The notes under the pieces are model-generated. The model saw only the letters and a program-made list of their open reading frames with translations. It did no database searches and had not been told where the DNA came from. From Ignavibacteriaceae bacterium (GTDB lineage: Bacteria > Bacteroidota > Ignavibacteria > Ignavibacteriales > Ignavibacteriaceae), in the NCBI GenBank assembly GCA_031292465.1, contig JARLHB010000340.1, positions 1-11,275 of the forward strand: a DNA stretch of 11,275 bases, given 5' to 3'. Position numbers and translations under genes: made by a program. Of this stretch, positions 1 to 6,706 are shown piece after piece. How positions within the stretch are numbered: position 1 is the first letter of the stretch; the number at the start of each line of letters is the position of its first letter.

Positions 1-687
1 AAAAAAATATTTACTTATGGTTTAACAACCCAGGCGGATATTCGTGCAGTAGATATTGTATATAATGAATTTTCAAGCGCTTTTACTGTAAAATATAAAG
101 GCGAAGATCTAGGAAAGATAAACCTGAAAATACCGGGCGTTCATAATGTTAAGAATTCCCTGGTTGCAGTATGCATTGCTAAAGAGCTGGGGATAAGTTT
201 TGAGGTTATTAAAAAAGCGTTGGAGTCATTCTCCGGCGTTTACAGAAGATTTGAGAAAAAATATGATAAAGAAATTTTGGTCATTGATGATTATGCACAT
301 CATCCTACTGAAACCAGCGCTTCATTAGCTGGTATCAGAAGCGGGTGGAACAGAAGGCTTGTTGCTGTTTTCCAGCCGCATCTTTACTCAAGGACAAGAG
401 ATTTTTACCAGGAATTCGGAAGATCGTTCCTGAACAGCGATGTTTTCATCTGTACGGATGTATATCCTGCAAGGGAAGAACCGATTGAAGGCATAAGCGG
501 CGAACTTATTGCAAATGCAGCGAAGAAATTCGGCCATAAAAATGTAATATATGTTAAAGATAAGAATGACCTGCCTAAAAAGTTGATGGAAATAAAGAAA
601 GATGGTGACATAATTATTACGATGGGTGCGGGCGATATCTGGAAGTATAATAAAAAGTTTGTTGAATTAATTAATTCATCAAAATAA
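1..687 (+). CDS. murC: UDP-N-acetylmuramate--L-alanine ligase, C-terminal half (5' end outside window)
   Basis: MurC joins L-alanine to UDP-MurNAc using ATP, the first step of peptide stem synthesis in cytoplasmic peptidoglycan precursor formation. The reading frame is open from base 1, giving 228 residues of a family usually about 450-480 long, so the N-terminal half lies upstream. Visible Mur-ligase marks are TYGL at residues 5-8, the central-domain end motif HNVKNSL at 48-54, GVYRRFE at 79-85, and the C-terminal domain signature DDYAHHPTE at 96-104, followed by the FQPHLYSRT segment. An apparent TTG start at 220 falls inside the HNxxNS-to-RRFE stretch and is not the real start. The stop TAA shares its last base with the ftsQ ATG, so the two are probably translationally coupled. 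The identification is firm; MurC is favoured over other Mur ligases by the FSGVYRRFE and DDYAHHPTE wording. Confidence 0.96.
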   Translation, partial: KKIFTYGLTTQADIRAVDIVYNEFSSAFTVKYKGEDLGKINLKIPGVHNVKNSLVAVCIAKELGISFEVIKKALESFSGVYRRFEKKYDKEILVIDDYAHHPTETSASLAGIRSGWNRRLVAVFQPHLYSRTRDFYQEFGRSFLNSDVFICTDVYPAREEPIEGISGELIANAAKKFGHKNVIYVKDKNDLPKKLMEIKKDGDIIITMGAGDIWKYNKKFVELINSSK

Positions 688-1457
688 TGTCGGAAAAAGT
701 TGGTAAGATATTAGGAACATTTGTATTTGTTGTATTAATTTCATGTTTAATTTATTTAGTTTTTTTTTCTAATAAAAAGACTGATAAAGGAGAAATTAAG
801 ATGATCGAAATATACGGGAACCATCTGCTGCCGGTAAATGAATATCTGGCATTTACAAAGTTAGGTGATATTCCTAAATTCGGAAATCTTACTCTTCAGG
901 AGATTAAGCAAAAATTTGAAAGTCATCCATACGTACTTAAAGCGGATGTTGAATTTGCGGGCAGCAACATTGCGAAAGTTCATTTGACGGAAAAGAATAT
1001 TGAGGCAGTTCTTTTATCTGTTGGAGAACCGAATTTTATAACCGATAATTTTCAGGTTCTTCCATTGATGGCAAATACGAAATTTATGGATTTTCCTGTT
1101 ATAAGTAATTCATCGTTTGAAAAAGAAATAAAGCCTCTTTCATATATTAAAACAAGTGACATTGTTGAAGCGTTTAAAATAATTGAGTCTGCTAAGCTGA
1201 CAAACGAGAGTGTAGCGAAGAGGTTATCGGAAATAAATTTAAGAAAGGGCGGCGATATTATCCTTACATTTTCCGGTATAAAGCCTCCGGTTATCTTTGG
1301 CAAAGGCGAGGCTCCTAAAAAAATGGTCTATTTGGATATTATGTGGTCTAAAATAATTGAACAAAACAGTCTTGCGGACAATAGTGACTATATTGATTTA
1401 AGATTCTCCGGTGAAATATTTGTCGGTACGAGTGAAAACACAGGTTATACTGAATGA
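687..1457 (+). CDS. ftsQ: Cell division protein FtsQ/DivIB
   Basis: FtsQ is a bitopic inner-membrane divisome protein that links early Z-ring components to the periplasmic septal synthesis machinery through FtsB/FtsL. The 256-residue product has a short cytoplasmic N-terminus, one membrane segment at about residues 8-28, and a POTRA-like domain at about 36-102 (IKMIEIYGNHLLPVNEYL, then HPYVLKADVEF and VHLTEKNIEAVL). A beta domain follows, ending in YIDLRFSGEIFV at about 235-246, the usual FtsQ tail wording. The length is near the family norm. The start is the ATG overlapping the murC stop by one base; no Shine-Dalgarno sequence precedes it, so coupling to murC is likely. The stop overlaps the ftsA start as ATGA. 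Sequence conservation in this family is low, so the call rests on topology, POTRA pattern and position between murC and ftsA. Confidence 0.92.
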   Translation: MSEKVGKILGTFVFVVLISCLIYLVFFSNKKTDKGEIKMIEIYGNHLLPVNEYLAFTKLGDIPKFGNLTLQEIKQKFESHPYVLKADVEFAGSNIAKVHLTEKNIEAVLLSVGEPNFITDNFQVLPLMANTKFMDFPVISNSSFEKEIKPLSYIKTSDIVEAFKIIESAKLTNESVAKRLSEINLRKGGDIILTFSGIKPPVIFGKGEAPKKMVYLDIMWSKIIEQNSLADNSDYIDLRFSGEIFVGTSENTGYTE

Positions 1458-2704
1458 AAAAGAATATTATAGTTGGTCTTGATTTAGGAACTACAAAAGT
1501 CTGTGCAGTTATTGCCGAGACATTTGACGAGGATAATAAAATAAATATTCTCGGCTTCGGCGTCGCTCCTTCTGAAGGGCTGCATAAGGGACTTGTAGCA
1601 AATATAGGCAAAACAGCTACGGCTATAAAAGAAGCTGTTTCTATAGCATCCAACAGGGCCGGCATTGAGATTAGTTTTGTTAATGTAGGAGTTGCCGGCG
1701 AACATATTACCAGTATGCGCCACAGAAATTATGTTACTATAAGCGGCGAAGACAGAGAAATTACGCAATCTGATTTAGACAGGCTTGAAGCTGATGTACG
1801 AACAATAAGAATTCCTTCAGACAGACAGATACTGCATATAATTCCTGAAGAATTCTCGGTAGATTATCAGGGCGGTATAGAAAATCCGCTTGGAATGTCC
1901 GGTTCGCGTTTGGAAGCTACAAACCATATAGTACTGGCATCTATTCCGGCAATACAGAATATCAGGAAGTCTGTTGAAAGGGCTGGATATCATGTAAATG
2001 ATTATATTCTTCAGCCCATAGCATCCAGTTCATCGGTGCTTGAAGAAAGCGAAAAAGATTTAGGTGTAGCTCTAATTGATATAGGCGGCGGAACAACGGA
2101 TATAGCTATCTTCCATAAAAAATCAATTAAGCACACAAAGGTTATAGGCGTAGCCGGAAACCAGGTAACGAATGATATTCGTGAATCCCTGGGGGTAGTA
2201 ACTGAAGAAGCAGAAAAATTGAAAAAAGAATTTGGATATGCTACAGAATCAGCAATAATTAAAGATGAGGATGTTCTTATCCGCGGCGTAGGTGCAAGAG
2301 GCAACGCTAAAATTCCTATCAGCTTATTAACACAAATAATAAGTTTAAGAATGCGTGAGCTGTTCAGCCTGATAGATAATGAAATAAGAAGCGCCGGATT
2401 TAAAAATAAAATTAAAGCAGGCATAGTGCTTACCGGCGGCGGTTCCTTATTGAAGGGCTGTACTGAATTAGCTGAGGAAGTATTCGGGCTGCCGACAAGA
2501 ATAGGCGTACCCCAGGAATTAGGTACCGGGTTATCGGATGAAATTGAAAGCCCTGAATTTGCCACTGTTGCCGGATTGATAAGAGGAATTCCCGGCGGAA
2601 AATCCAGTGAGTATCAGGTATTAATAAAACCAAAGAAAACCAACAGTAAAAAGAAAATAACAACATTGTTTAAACGGTTTCAAGAATTTTTTGATGAATT
2701 ATAA
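1454..2704 (+). CDS. ftsA: Cell division protein FtsA (actin-like Z-ring membrane anchor)
   Basis: FtsA is an actin-fold ATPase that tethers FtsZ filaments to the inner face of the cytoplasmic membrane and recruits later divisome proteins. The 416 residues show phosphate-1 motif VGLDLGTTKVCAVI (7-20), the FtsA-specific 1C region that replaces actin subdomain 1B (about 85-165), phosphate-2 motif LIDIGGGTTDIAIF (207-220), and adenosine motif VLTGGGSLLKG (325-335). A basic linker (392-401) leads to the amphipathic C-terminal helix TTLFKRFQEFFDEL (403-416), the membrane-targeting sequence. All key elements are present and the length is normal. The start overlaps the ftsQ stop (ATGA at 1454-1457) with only a weak upstream purine stretch, so expression is probably coupled. 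The adjacent ftsZ supports the assignment. Confidence 0.97.
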   Translation: MKKNIIVGLDLGTTKVCAVIAETFDEDNKINILGFGVAPSEGLHKGLVANIGKTATAIKEAVSIASNRAGIEISFVNVGVAGEHITSMRHRNYVTISGEDREITQSDLDRLEADVRTIRIPSDRQILHIIPEEFSVDYQGGIENPLGMSGSRLEATNHIVLASIPAIQNIRKSVERAGYHVNDYILQPIASSSSVLEESEKDLGVALIDIGGGTTDIAIFHKKSIKHTKVIGVAGNQVTNDIRESLGVVTEEAEKLKKEFGYATESAIIKDEDVLIRGVGARGNAKIPISLLTQIISLRMRELFSLIDNEIRSAGFKNKIKAGIVLTGGGSLLKGCTELAEEVFGLPTRIGVPQELGTGLSDEIESPEFATVAGLIRGIPGGKSSEYQVLIKPKKTNSKKKITTLFKRFQEFFDEL

Positions 2705-2716
2705 AGTTCTTAACAT

Positions 2717-2722
2717 AGGAGG
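2717..2722 (+). promoter_or_regulatory. Strong ribosome binding site for ftsZ
   Basis: A complete AGGAGG lies six bases before the ftsZ ATG at 2729. It is the strongest Shine-Dalgarno site in the window and contrasts with the weak or absent sites of ftsQ and ftsA. This fits the known need for far more FtsZ than FtsQ or FtsA from one operon, and it fixes the ftsZ start. Confidence 0.85.
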
Positions 2723-2728
2723 TCAATT

Positions 2729-4003
2729 ATGGCGAGATTTGCAACACTTGATAAAGGCAGACCGATGTCAGCAATACTAAAAGTAGTAGGTGTCGGCGGA
2801 GGCGGCTGCAACGCAATTGAGAGCATGATAACACGCGGGCTCGTCGGCGTTGAGTATGTTGCTGTAAATACAGATGCCCAGGTCCTTAATAGCAGCACCG
2901 CAACCCATAAAATTCAAGTGGGCACTGCCATAACAAGAGGTTTAGGAGCGGGAGCCGATCCTAATGTTGGCAAAAAGTCCCTTGAAGAAGACAGGGAAAA
3001 AATTGCAGAAATCCTTTCAGGCAGTGATATGGTATTTGTTACTGCAGGTATGGGCGGCGGAACCGGTACCGGAGGTGCTCCTGTTATTGCTTCCATTGCA
3101 AAGAGTATTGGCGCTTTAGTCGTTGGTATTGTTACCAAACCTTTCAGATGGGAAGGTAAAAAGCGTATGCTGAATGCCGAGCAGGGTATTATGGAGCTTA
3201 AACAACATGTTGACAGCTTAATTGTTATTCCGAATGAACGGCTGCTTAGCATTCTTGATAAATCTATTAATGCATTTGCTGCATTCGATAAACCTAATGA
3301 AGTGCTTTATGAAGCAACAAGAGGAATCGCTGATATAATTACGGTTGAAGGCTTAATAAATGTGGACTTTGCCGATGTCCGTGCAGTTATGAACCAAAGC
3401 GGCGAAGCTTTGATGGGATGCGGTATCGCAAGCGGCGAAAATCGCGCTATTGAAGCTGCACAAAAAGCAATTTCGAGTCCGTTATTGGAAGGTGTAAACA
3501 TAAAAGGCGCTAAAAGCGTTCTGCTGAATGTTACAGGTTCAAGCAATCTAACCATGCAGGAGATTAACGAAGGCAATAATGTAATTTTTGAAGCTGCGGG
3601 TGAAGAAGCTAATGTAATTTTCGGATGCGTTAAAAAAGAAGAGATGAACGATTACGTGTCTTACACTGTTATTGCTACAGGGTTTGATACTGCAGCTCAT
3701 AACTTTACAAAGGCCGCTGTTACAGCAAAGCCGAAAAGCACAGATACATTCAGAGGCGGATTTAATTTCTTAGATAATACTAATATTGATACGGAAGATT
3801 TAGACATCCCTACTATTCTTCGTGTAAAGAGCCCTAAATCTACACTTGAAGACAAAGGGGAAGAAAATGATATTCCGCAAAGCGGTTTTAACTTTGATTC
3901 ATCCCGCTATAACTGGGCAAAGGAAAAGACAAACAAAGTTAATGCTGAAAATAATAATGATGACGAAGAAAGTTCTTCGTTCTTAAGAATGATTATGGAT
4001 TAG
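2729..4003 (+). CDS. ftsZ: Cell division GTPase FtsZ
   Basis: FtsZ is the tubulin-like GTPase that polymerises at midcell into the Z ring. The 424-residue product shows the nucleotide-binding loop GVGGGGCNAI (21-30), the tubulin signature GGGTGTGGAP (109-118) and the T7 synergy loop NVDFADVRAVMNQ (211-223) with both catalytic aspartates (213 and 216). The globular domain ends near residue 320. A variable linker follows, and the usual C-terminal FtsA-binding peptide appears as DLDIPTILR at 357-365. Unusually, about 59 further residues follow, rich in Asn, Asp and Glu, ending in SSSFLRMIMD. The words GGFNF and SGFNF occur on either side of the DIPTILR motif. The start has an AGGAGG site six bases upstream. 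It is the last gene of the cluster, and its TAG stop sits at the edge of a long hairpin. Confidence 0.98.
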   Translation: MARFATLDKGRPMSAILKVVGVGGGGCNAIESMITRGLVGVEYVAVNTDAQVLNSSTATHKIQVGTAITRGLGAGADPNVGKKSLEEDREKIAEILSGSDMVFVTAGMGGGTGTGGAPVIASIAKSIGALVVGIVTKPFRWEGKKRMLNAEQGIMELKQHVDSLIVIPNERLLSILDKSINAFAAFDKPNEVLYEATRGIADIITVEGLINVDFADVRAVMNQSGEALMGCGIASGENRAIEAAQKAISSPLLEGVNIKGAKSVLLNVTGSSNLTMQEINEGNNVIFEAAGEEANVIFGCVKKEEMNDYVSYTVIATGFDTAAHNFTKAAVTAKPKSTDTFRGGFNFLDNTNIDTEDLDIPTILRVKSPKSTLEDKGEENDIPQSGFNFDSSRYNWAKEKTNKVNAENNNDDEESSSFLRMIMD

Positions 4004-4045
4004 TATAAGAAGGTTAACGGTACCGTCTGTTAAACTTCTTATACT
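4002..4045 (+). terminator. Long hairpin at the ftsZ stop codon
   Basis: Arms 4002-4020 and 4027-4045 pair over 19 positions with one G/A mismatch and one G-U wobble, around a 6-base loop (TACCGT). The left arm begins inside the ftsZ TAG stop. No T-run follows on either strand, so this is not a textbook intrinsic terminator. It may be a transcript-end, mRNA-protecting or Rho-associated structure between the convergent ftsZ and CPXCG genes. The structure is seen; the role is inferred. Confidence 0.5.
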
Positions 4046-4058
4046 ACAAATTGCAATA

Positions 4059-4095
4059 CTGAAAGTCTTTTACTGGAGGAGTAGATTACTTTCAG
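4059..4095 (+). other. Second hairpin with GGAGG pentaloop after ftsZ
   Basis: Bases 4059-4066 pair perfectly with 4088-4095. After a symmetrical two-by-two internal mismatch, 4069-4074 pair with 4080-4085 (one G-U), leaving a five-base loop GGAGG at 4075-4079. On the plus strand the loop presents a Shine-Dalgarno-like, or CsrA-like GGA, sequence, but only reading frames of five to eight codons follow it. The structure is read directly from the bases; any function as a 3' UTR element or small RNA is inference. The rest of 4004-4159 shows no gene. Confidence 0.45.
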
Positions 4096-4159
4096 GTGAA
4101 TGTATCGAAAAAAATAATTTAAATCTCTGGCTTTAAAAGTCCTTATACTGGTGCCGCTG

Positions 4160-4366
4160 TTATTCGTCACAGGGCCTGGCCTCAATGAAGACTTTATTGT
4201 CTTCGTCATTTGTAATTATTATCCTGTTTGGGCGGCAGCAAATCCTGCAGTCTTCAATAAAATCCTGTTTCCCTCCAATAGTCAGGTCTATCCATACGGT
4301 ATTAAGTACGCCGCAATATTGGCAAGCCCAAACAATATCCTCGTCGGTAGTCTGCGTCTTTAACAT
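4160..4366 (-). CDS. CPXCG motif-containing cysteine-rich small protein
   Basis: This 68-residue protein matches the small Cys-rich CPXCG family, of unknown biochemical role. It has a CxxC knuckle (CQYC, residues 15-18) followed by a run of small and polar residues, then IEDCRICCRP at 37-46 and the family-typical ending with acidic turns (NDEDNKVFIEA). The four main cysteines (15, 18, 40, 43, with 44 adjacent) form a likely zinc ribbon. The first knuckle reads CQYC rather than CPYC, a conservative deviation. The ATG at 4366 is preceded by GAAGAGG at a fitting distance. Length equals the family norm, and the protein is soluble with no signal peptide. It lies 131 nt downstream of the RNase Z-like gene on the same strand and converges on ftsZ. 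Two overlapping plus-strand frames here are shadows. The family call is fairly sure; the function is unknown. Confidence 0.8.
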   Translation of the reverse strand: MLKTQTTDEDIVWACQYCGVLNTVWIDLTIGGKQDFIEDCRICCRPNRIIITNDEDNKVFIEARPCDE

Positions 4367-4497
4367 AAAAACCTCTTCATCAAATAAACTGTAAGAAAAT
4401 ATGAATTGGCGTGCTTAATTGGAATACACTGCTTTTGGGCTGTTTTTTTAAGCTAATTTTTGTTAAATATAAAAGATAAATATTTTATTTTTTACAT
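4367..4497. other. Spacer between RNase Z-like and CPXCG genes
   Basis: This 131-base AT-rich stretch contains no gene, and no GC-rich hairpin was found that would end transcription of the upstream minus-strand gene. The two minus-strand genes could therefore share a transcript. A run of seven T at 4442-4448 (plus strand) has no stem before it. The minus strand just before the CPXCG start carries the SD-like GAAGAGG. No promoter could be supported. Confidence 0.35.
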
Positions 4498-5505
4498 CTA
4501 CGCATTCCATTCAGGGGGATAGGTTGTGTTCGGAAATATCTTCTTAGCTTCTTCTAATAATCCTTTATAATCTTCATTAAATTTATACCTTTCAGATATA
4601 TGAAATAGTACAAGATTTGTTACTCCTGCACATTTTGCAATCCTGGCAGCTTGTCCGGTTGTAAGATGAAAGTTCTTTTCAGCAAGTGAAATATCGTTCT
4701 GTGAATATTGGCTTTCACAAACCACGGTATCGCACTTATTAAGAAATTTACGCAGTGCCGGTAAAGTATTCCCTTTATAAATAAAATCAGTCAGGTATGC
4801 TATGCTTTCACCACGATGTTTTTTAAGAAGCATTTTCCTCAATGCGTTTAAGGTATATGTCTTATTATCGATGGTTATTTTGTTTTTACCATCGATTGAA
4901 AAATCTTTAACTTGTTGCAGCCAGATACCAGCGGGCAGTCCGCTTTTTTCAAGTTTGTCTTTATCGATATTTAAATAGTCTTTTTCTGTTACGAGGTATC
5001 CGATTGAAGGAATAATATGATTTAATATTATTGCTTCAACGGTAAAACTTCCATTTTCAAGTATAATACTTTTACGGGGCGCTGTTTTTAATTTATGCTT
5101 CTTAGAAAAGCCTTCTGAAGTATAAAAGCGGAAATGGGTTACTTCATTATTTAATATATCCGAAATATTCCACACACCGGGAGCATTTCCCACTAAGTTC
5201 CATGTATAACCCCTCAGCCTATGATGAATAATAAGGGATGTGTTTTCAGGGCCGAAAATAAAAACGGGTTTTGCAGCGCGGTCGTAATTTCTTCTGAAAA
5301 AATAATCAAACCCTGCTGCATGGTCTAAATGTAAATGCGAGAAGAAAAGATAATCAACAGAATTAACATCCTGCGGCTTTAACTCGTTCAGCAGGCCTTC
5401 GACGCAATCAAACAGAAGCCTGTACATTCTGGTACCGCTGTTTATCCAAACAAAGAGTGCGTTGTCTTTGCCCGGTTTACCGAGAATTTTATATATTATA
5501 CTCAT
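4498..5505 (-). CDS. RNase Z-like metallo-beta-lactamase fold hydrolase
   Basis: This 335-residue soluble protein is predicted to be a zinc-dependent phosphodiesterase of the RNase Z/ElaC branch, which trims tRNA 3' ends. Visible metal ligands are HLHLDH (57-62), His163 in LNHIIPSIGY, Asp240 in YLTDF and His302 in FHISERY. The RNase Z helper motif HLTT with QAARIAKCAGV (280-294) is also present. LPAGIWLQQVK (190-200) matches the segment before the substrate arm in RNase Z. Departures are an N-terminus lacking the usual GTGSGxP turn (it reads LGKPGKDNALF), a replaced GDTRP loop and a slightly longer chain than the usual ~305-310. It could be a true tRNase Z or a diverged paralogue with another substrate. 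The ATG at 5505 has no Shine-Dalgarno. It is divergent from the oxidoreductase and upstream of the CPXCG gene. Confidence 0.82.
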   Translation of the reverse strand: MSIIYKILGKPGKDNALFVWINSGTRMYRLLFDCVEGLLNELKPQDVNSVDYLFFSHLHLDHAAGFDYFFRRNYDRAAKPVFIFGPENTSLIIHHRLRGYTWNLVGNAPGVWNISDILNNEVTHFRFYTSEGFSKKHKLKTAPRKSIILENGSFTVEAIILNHIIPSIGYLVTEKDYLNIDKDKLEKSGLPAGIWLQQVKDFSIDGKNKITIDNKTYTLNALRKMLLKKHRGESIAYLTDFIYKGNTLPALRKFLNKCDTVVCESQYSQNDISLAEKNFHLTTGQAARIAKCAGVTNLVLFHISERYKFNEDYKGLLEEAKKIFPNTTYPPEWNA

Positions 5506-5572
5506 ATAAACAGAAAAATTTATAATTTAGTATAAGCAATTTATAATTATTAACTGTAATGAGAATAGTCTT
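5506..5572. promoter_or_regulatory. Divergent intergenic region with promoters for both flanking genes (inferred)
   Basis: These 67 bases separate two divergent genes, so both promoters should lie here or overlap the coding ends. The stretch is extremely AT-rich, with TATAAT words on the plus strand at 5521-5526 and 5542-5547 and TATACT on the minus strand within 5530-5535. No good -35 partner at normal spacing was found for any of them, so no start point is assigned. Confidence 0.35.
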
Positions 5573-6625
5573 ATGAGCAAAAAAATAAATACAGCTATAG
5601 TTGGCTTCGGCATGTCCGGCGAATACTTTCACGCAGCTTTCCTTGATGCAGACCCTAATTTTAATTTAAAAAAAGTGGTGGAACGGCATGCCAGCAGGTC
5701 TAAACATTTATACCCTTATGTTGAAGTTGTGAGAGATTTTTCTGCTTTGCTTGAAGATAACGATATTGATCTGGTTATAATTAATACTCCTAATAACCTT
5801 CATTATGAAATGACTAAGAAAGCTTTGCTTGCAGGCAAGCATGTAGTTGTTGAAAAACCCTTTACAACAACATCTAAAGAAGCAGAAGAGTTGATAAAAA
5901 TAGCAGATTCTCAAAAGAAAATATTAACCGTTTACCAGAACCGAAGATGGGACGGCGATTATATGACTGTAAAAAAAATAATTGAAGGAGGGATGCTCGG
6001 GGATCTGGTTGAATTTGAATCCCACTTTGACAGGTTTAGAAATTATATTAAACCGAACTCATGGAAGGAAGAATTATTGCCGGGTGCAGGATTGCTGTAT
6101 GATATTGCTTCCCACCTGATAGACCAGGCGGTTTGCCTGTTTGGCAATCCAAAATCTCTTTATGCTGATTTAAGAACTGAAAGGCCATTAGGGAAGATTG
6201 TTGATGCTTTCGAAATTATTATGGATTATGATAAGCTTAAAGTAACATTGAAAAGTAACTATCTGTCTAAAATTCCTTTGCCCCGTTTTACTTTACATGG
6301 TACACTTGGTTCTTATGTGAAGAATGGATTAGATCCGCAGGAAGATACACTAAAGGGGTTTGGTTACAGGAAGTCGCCTGAATGGGGTGAAGAACAGTCT
6401 GAATTTTGGGGAATGATAGAAACGGAACTTAATGGGTTGACTTTTACAGGCGAGATTGAAACCATCCCCGGTTCTTATGCCGGTTTCTATGAAAATGTGT
6501 ATGATGCTATTGTTAACGGTAAAGAATTAGCCGTTAAGCCTGAAGAAGCACTTAATACTACAAGACTGATAGAGCTTGCCATTGAAAGCAGTAATACTAA
6601 ATCTGTGGTAAAAATTAAGAGTTAA
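5573..6625 (+). CDS. Gfo/Idh/MocA family NAD(P)-dependent oxidoreductase (scyllo-inositol dehydrogenase type)
   Basis: This 350-residue cytoplasmic enzyme is predicted to oxidise or reduce a cyclitol or sugar with NAD(P). The Rossmann N-terminal domain carries GFGMSG (11-16), INTPNNLHYE (70-79) and the catalytic EKPF (94-97, Lys95). The C-terminal alpha/beta domain has QNRRWDGDY (122-130), ESHFDRFR (149-156), and LYDIASHLIDQA (175-186) with the usual Asp and His active-site residues (Asp177, His181, Asp184). The wording FGMSGEYFHA, QNRRWD, SHFDRFR and GSYVKNGLDPQE resembles E. coli YdgJ and B. subtilis IolW/YvaA, NADP-dependent scyllo-inositol dehydrogenases. The exact substrate cannot be read from sequence. 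Length is normal and complete. The ATG at 5573 has only a weak upstream GAG. It stands alone, divergent from the RNase Z-like gene and ended by a strong terminator. No inositol-pathway neighbours are visible. Confidence 0.9.
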   Translation: MSKKINTAIVGFGMSGEYFHAAFLDADPNFNLKKVVERHASRSKHLYPYVEVVRDFSALLEDNDIDLVIINTPNNLHYEMTKKALLAGKHVVVEKPFTTTSKEAEELIKIADSQKKILTVYQNRRWDGDYMTVKKIIEGGMLGDLVEFESHFDRFRNYIKPNSWKEELLPGAGLLYDIASHLIDQAVCLFGNPKSLYADLRTERPLGKIVDAFEIIMDYDKLKVTLKSNYLSKIPLPRFTLHGTLGSYVKNGLDPQEDTLKGFGYRKSPEWGEEQSEFWGMIETELNGLTFTGEIETIPGSYAGFYENVYDAIVNGKELAVKPEEALNTTRLIELAIESSNTKSVVKIKS

Positions 6626-6654
6626 AAATAATAGACACCTGTAACATTGATTTT

Positions 6655-6700
6655 AAGGATTAATACGGATTTGAATCTGTGTTAATCCTTGTTTTATTCT
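6655..6700 (+). terminator. Intrinsic terminator after the oxidoreductase gene
   Basis: Arms 6655-6670 and 6675-6690 form a 16-bp stem with two G-U wobbles and a TTGA loop, followed by a T-rich tail (GTTTTATTCTTT). The wobbles become A-C mismatches on the other strand, and that strand lacks a T-run. It therefore serves mainly the plus-strand oxidoreductase, 29 bases after its stop, although the convergent polyferredoxin gene ends close by. Confidence 0.85.
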
Positions 6701-6706
6701 TTGTTA

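Noticed and set aside
220..687. Apparent separate 155-residue gene starting at TTG 220
   Set aside because: The same frame is open back to base 1 and encodes continuous MurC sequence, so TTG 220 is an internal leucine.
4096..4122. Eight-codon frame beginning GTG just after the GGAGG hairpin
   Set aside because: Too short to support, and the GGAGG is about 16 bases away and inside a hairpin loop.
4151..4394. Two overlapping plus-strand frames of about 70 codons
   Set aside because: They are antisense to the CPXCG gene, whose protein has a recognised cysteine pattern and a ribosome site; the plus-strand products match nothing.
4435..4448. GGGC followed by TGTTTTTTT, looking like a terminator
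   Set aside because: No complementary arm is found upstream, so there is no stem before the T-run.
4002..5536. The 8-mer AGTATAAG in either orientation at 4002, 4038, 4142 and 5529
   Set aside because: Two copies are explained by the ftsZ hairpin arms; the others are isolated, AT-rich and lack regular spacing, so no shared operator is claimed.
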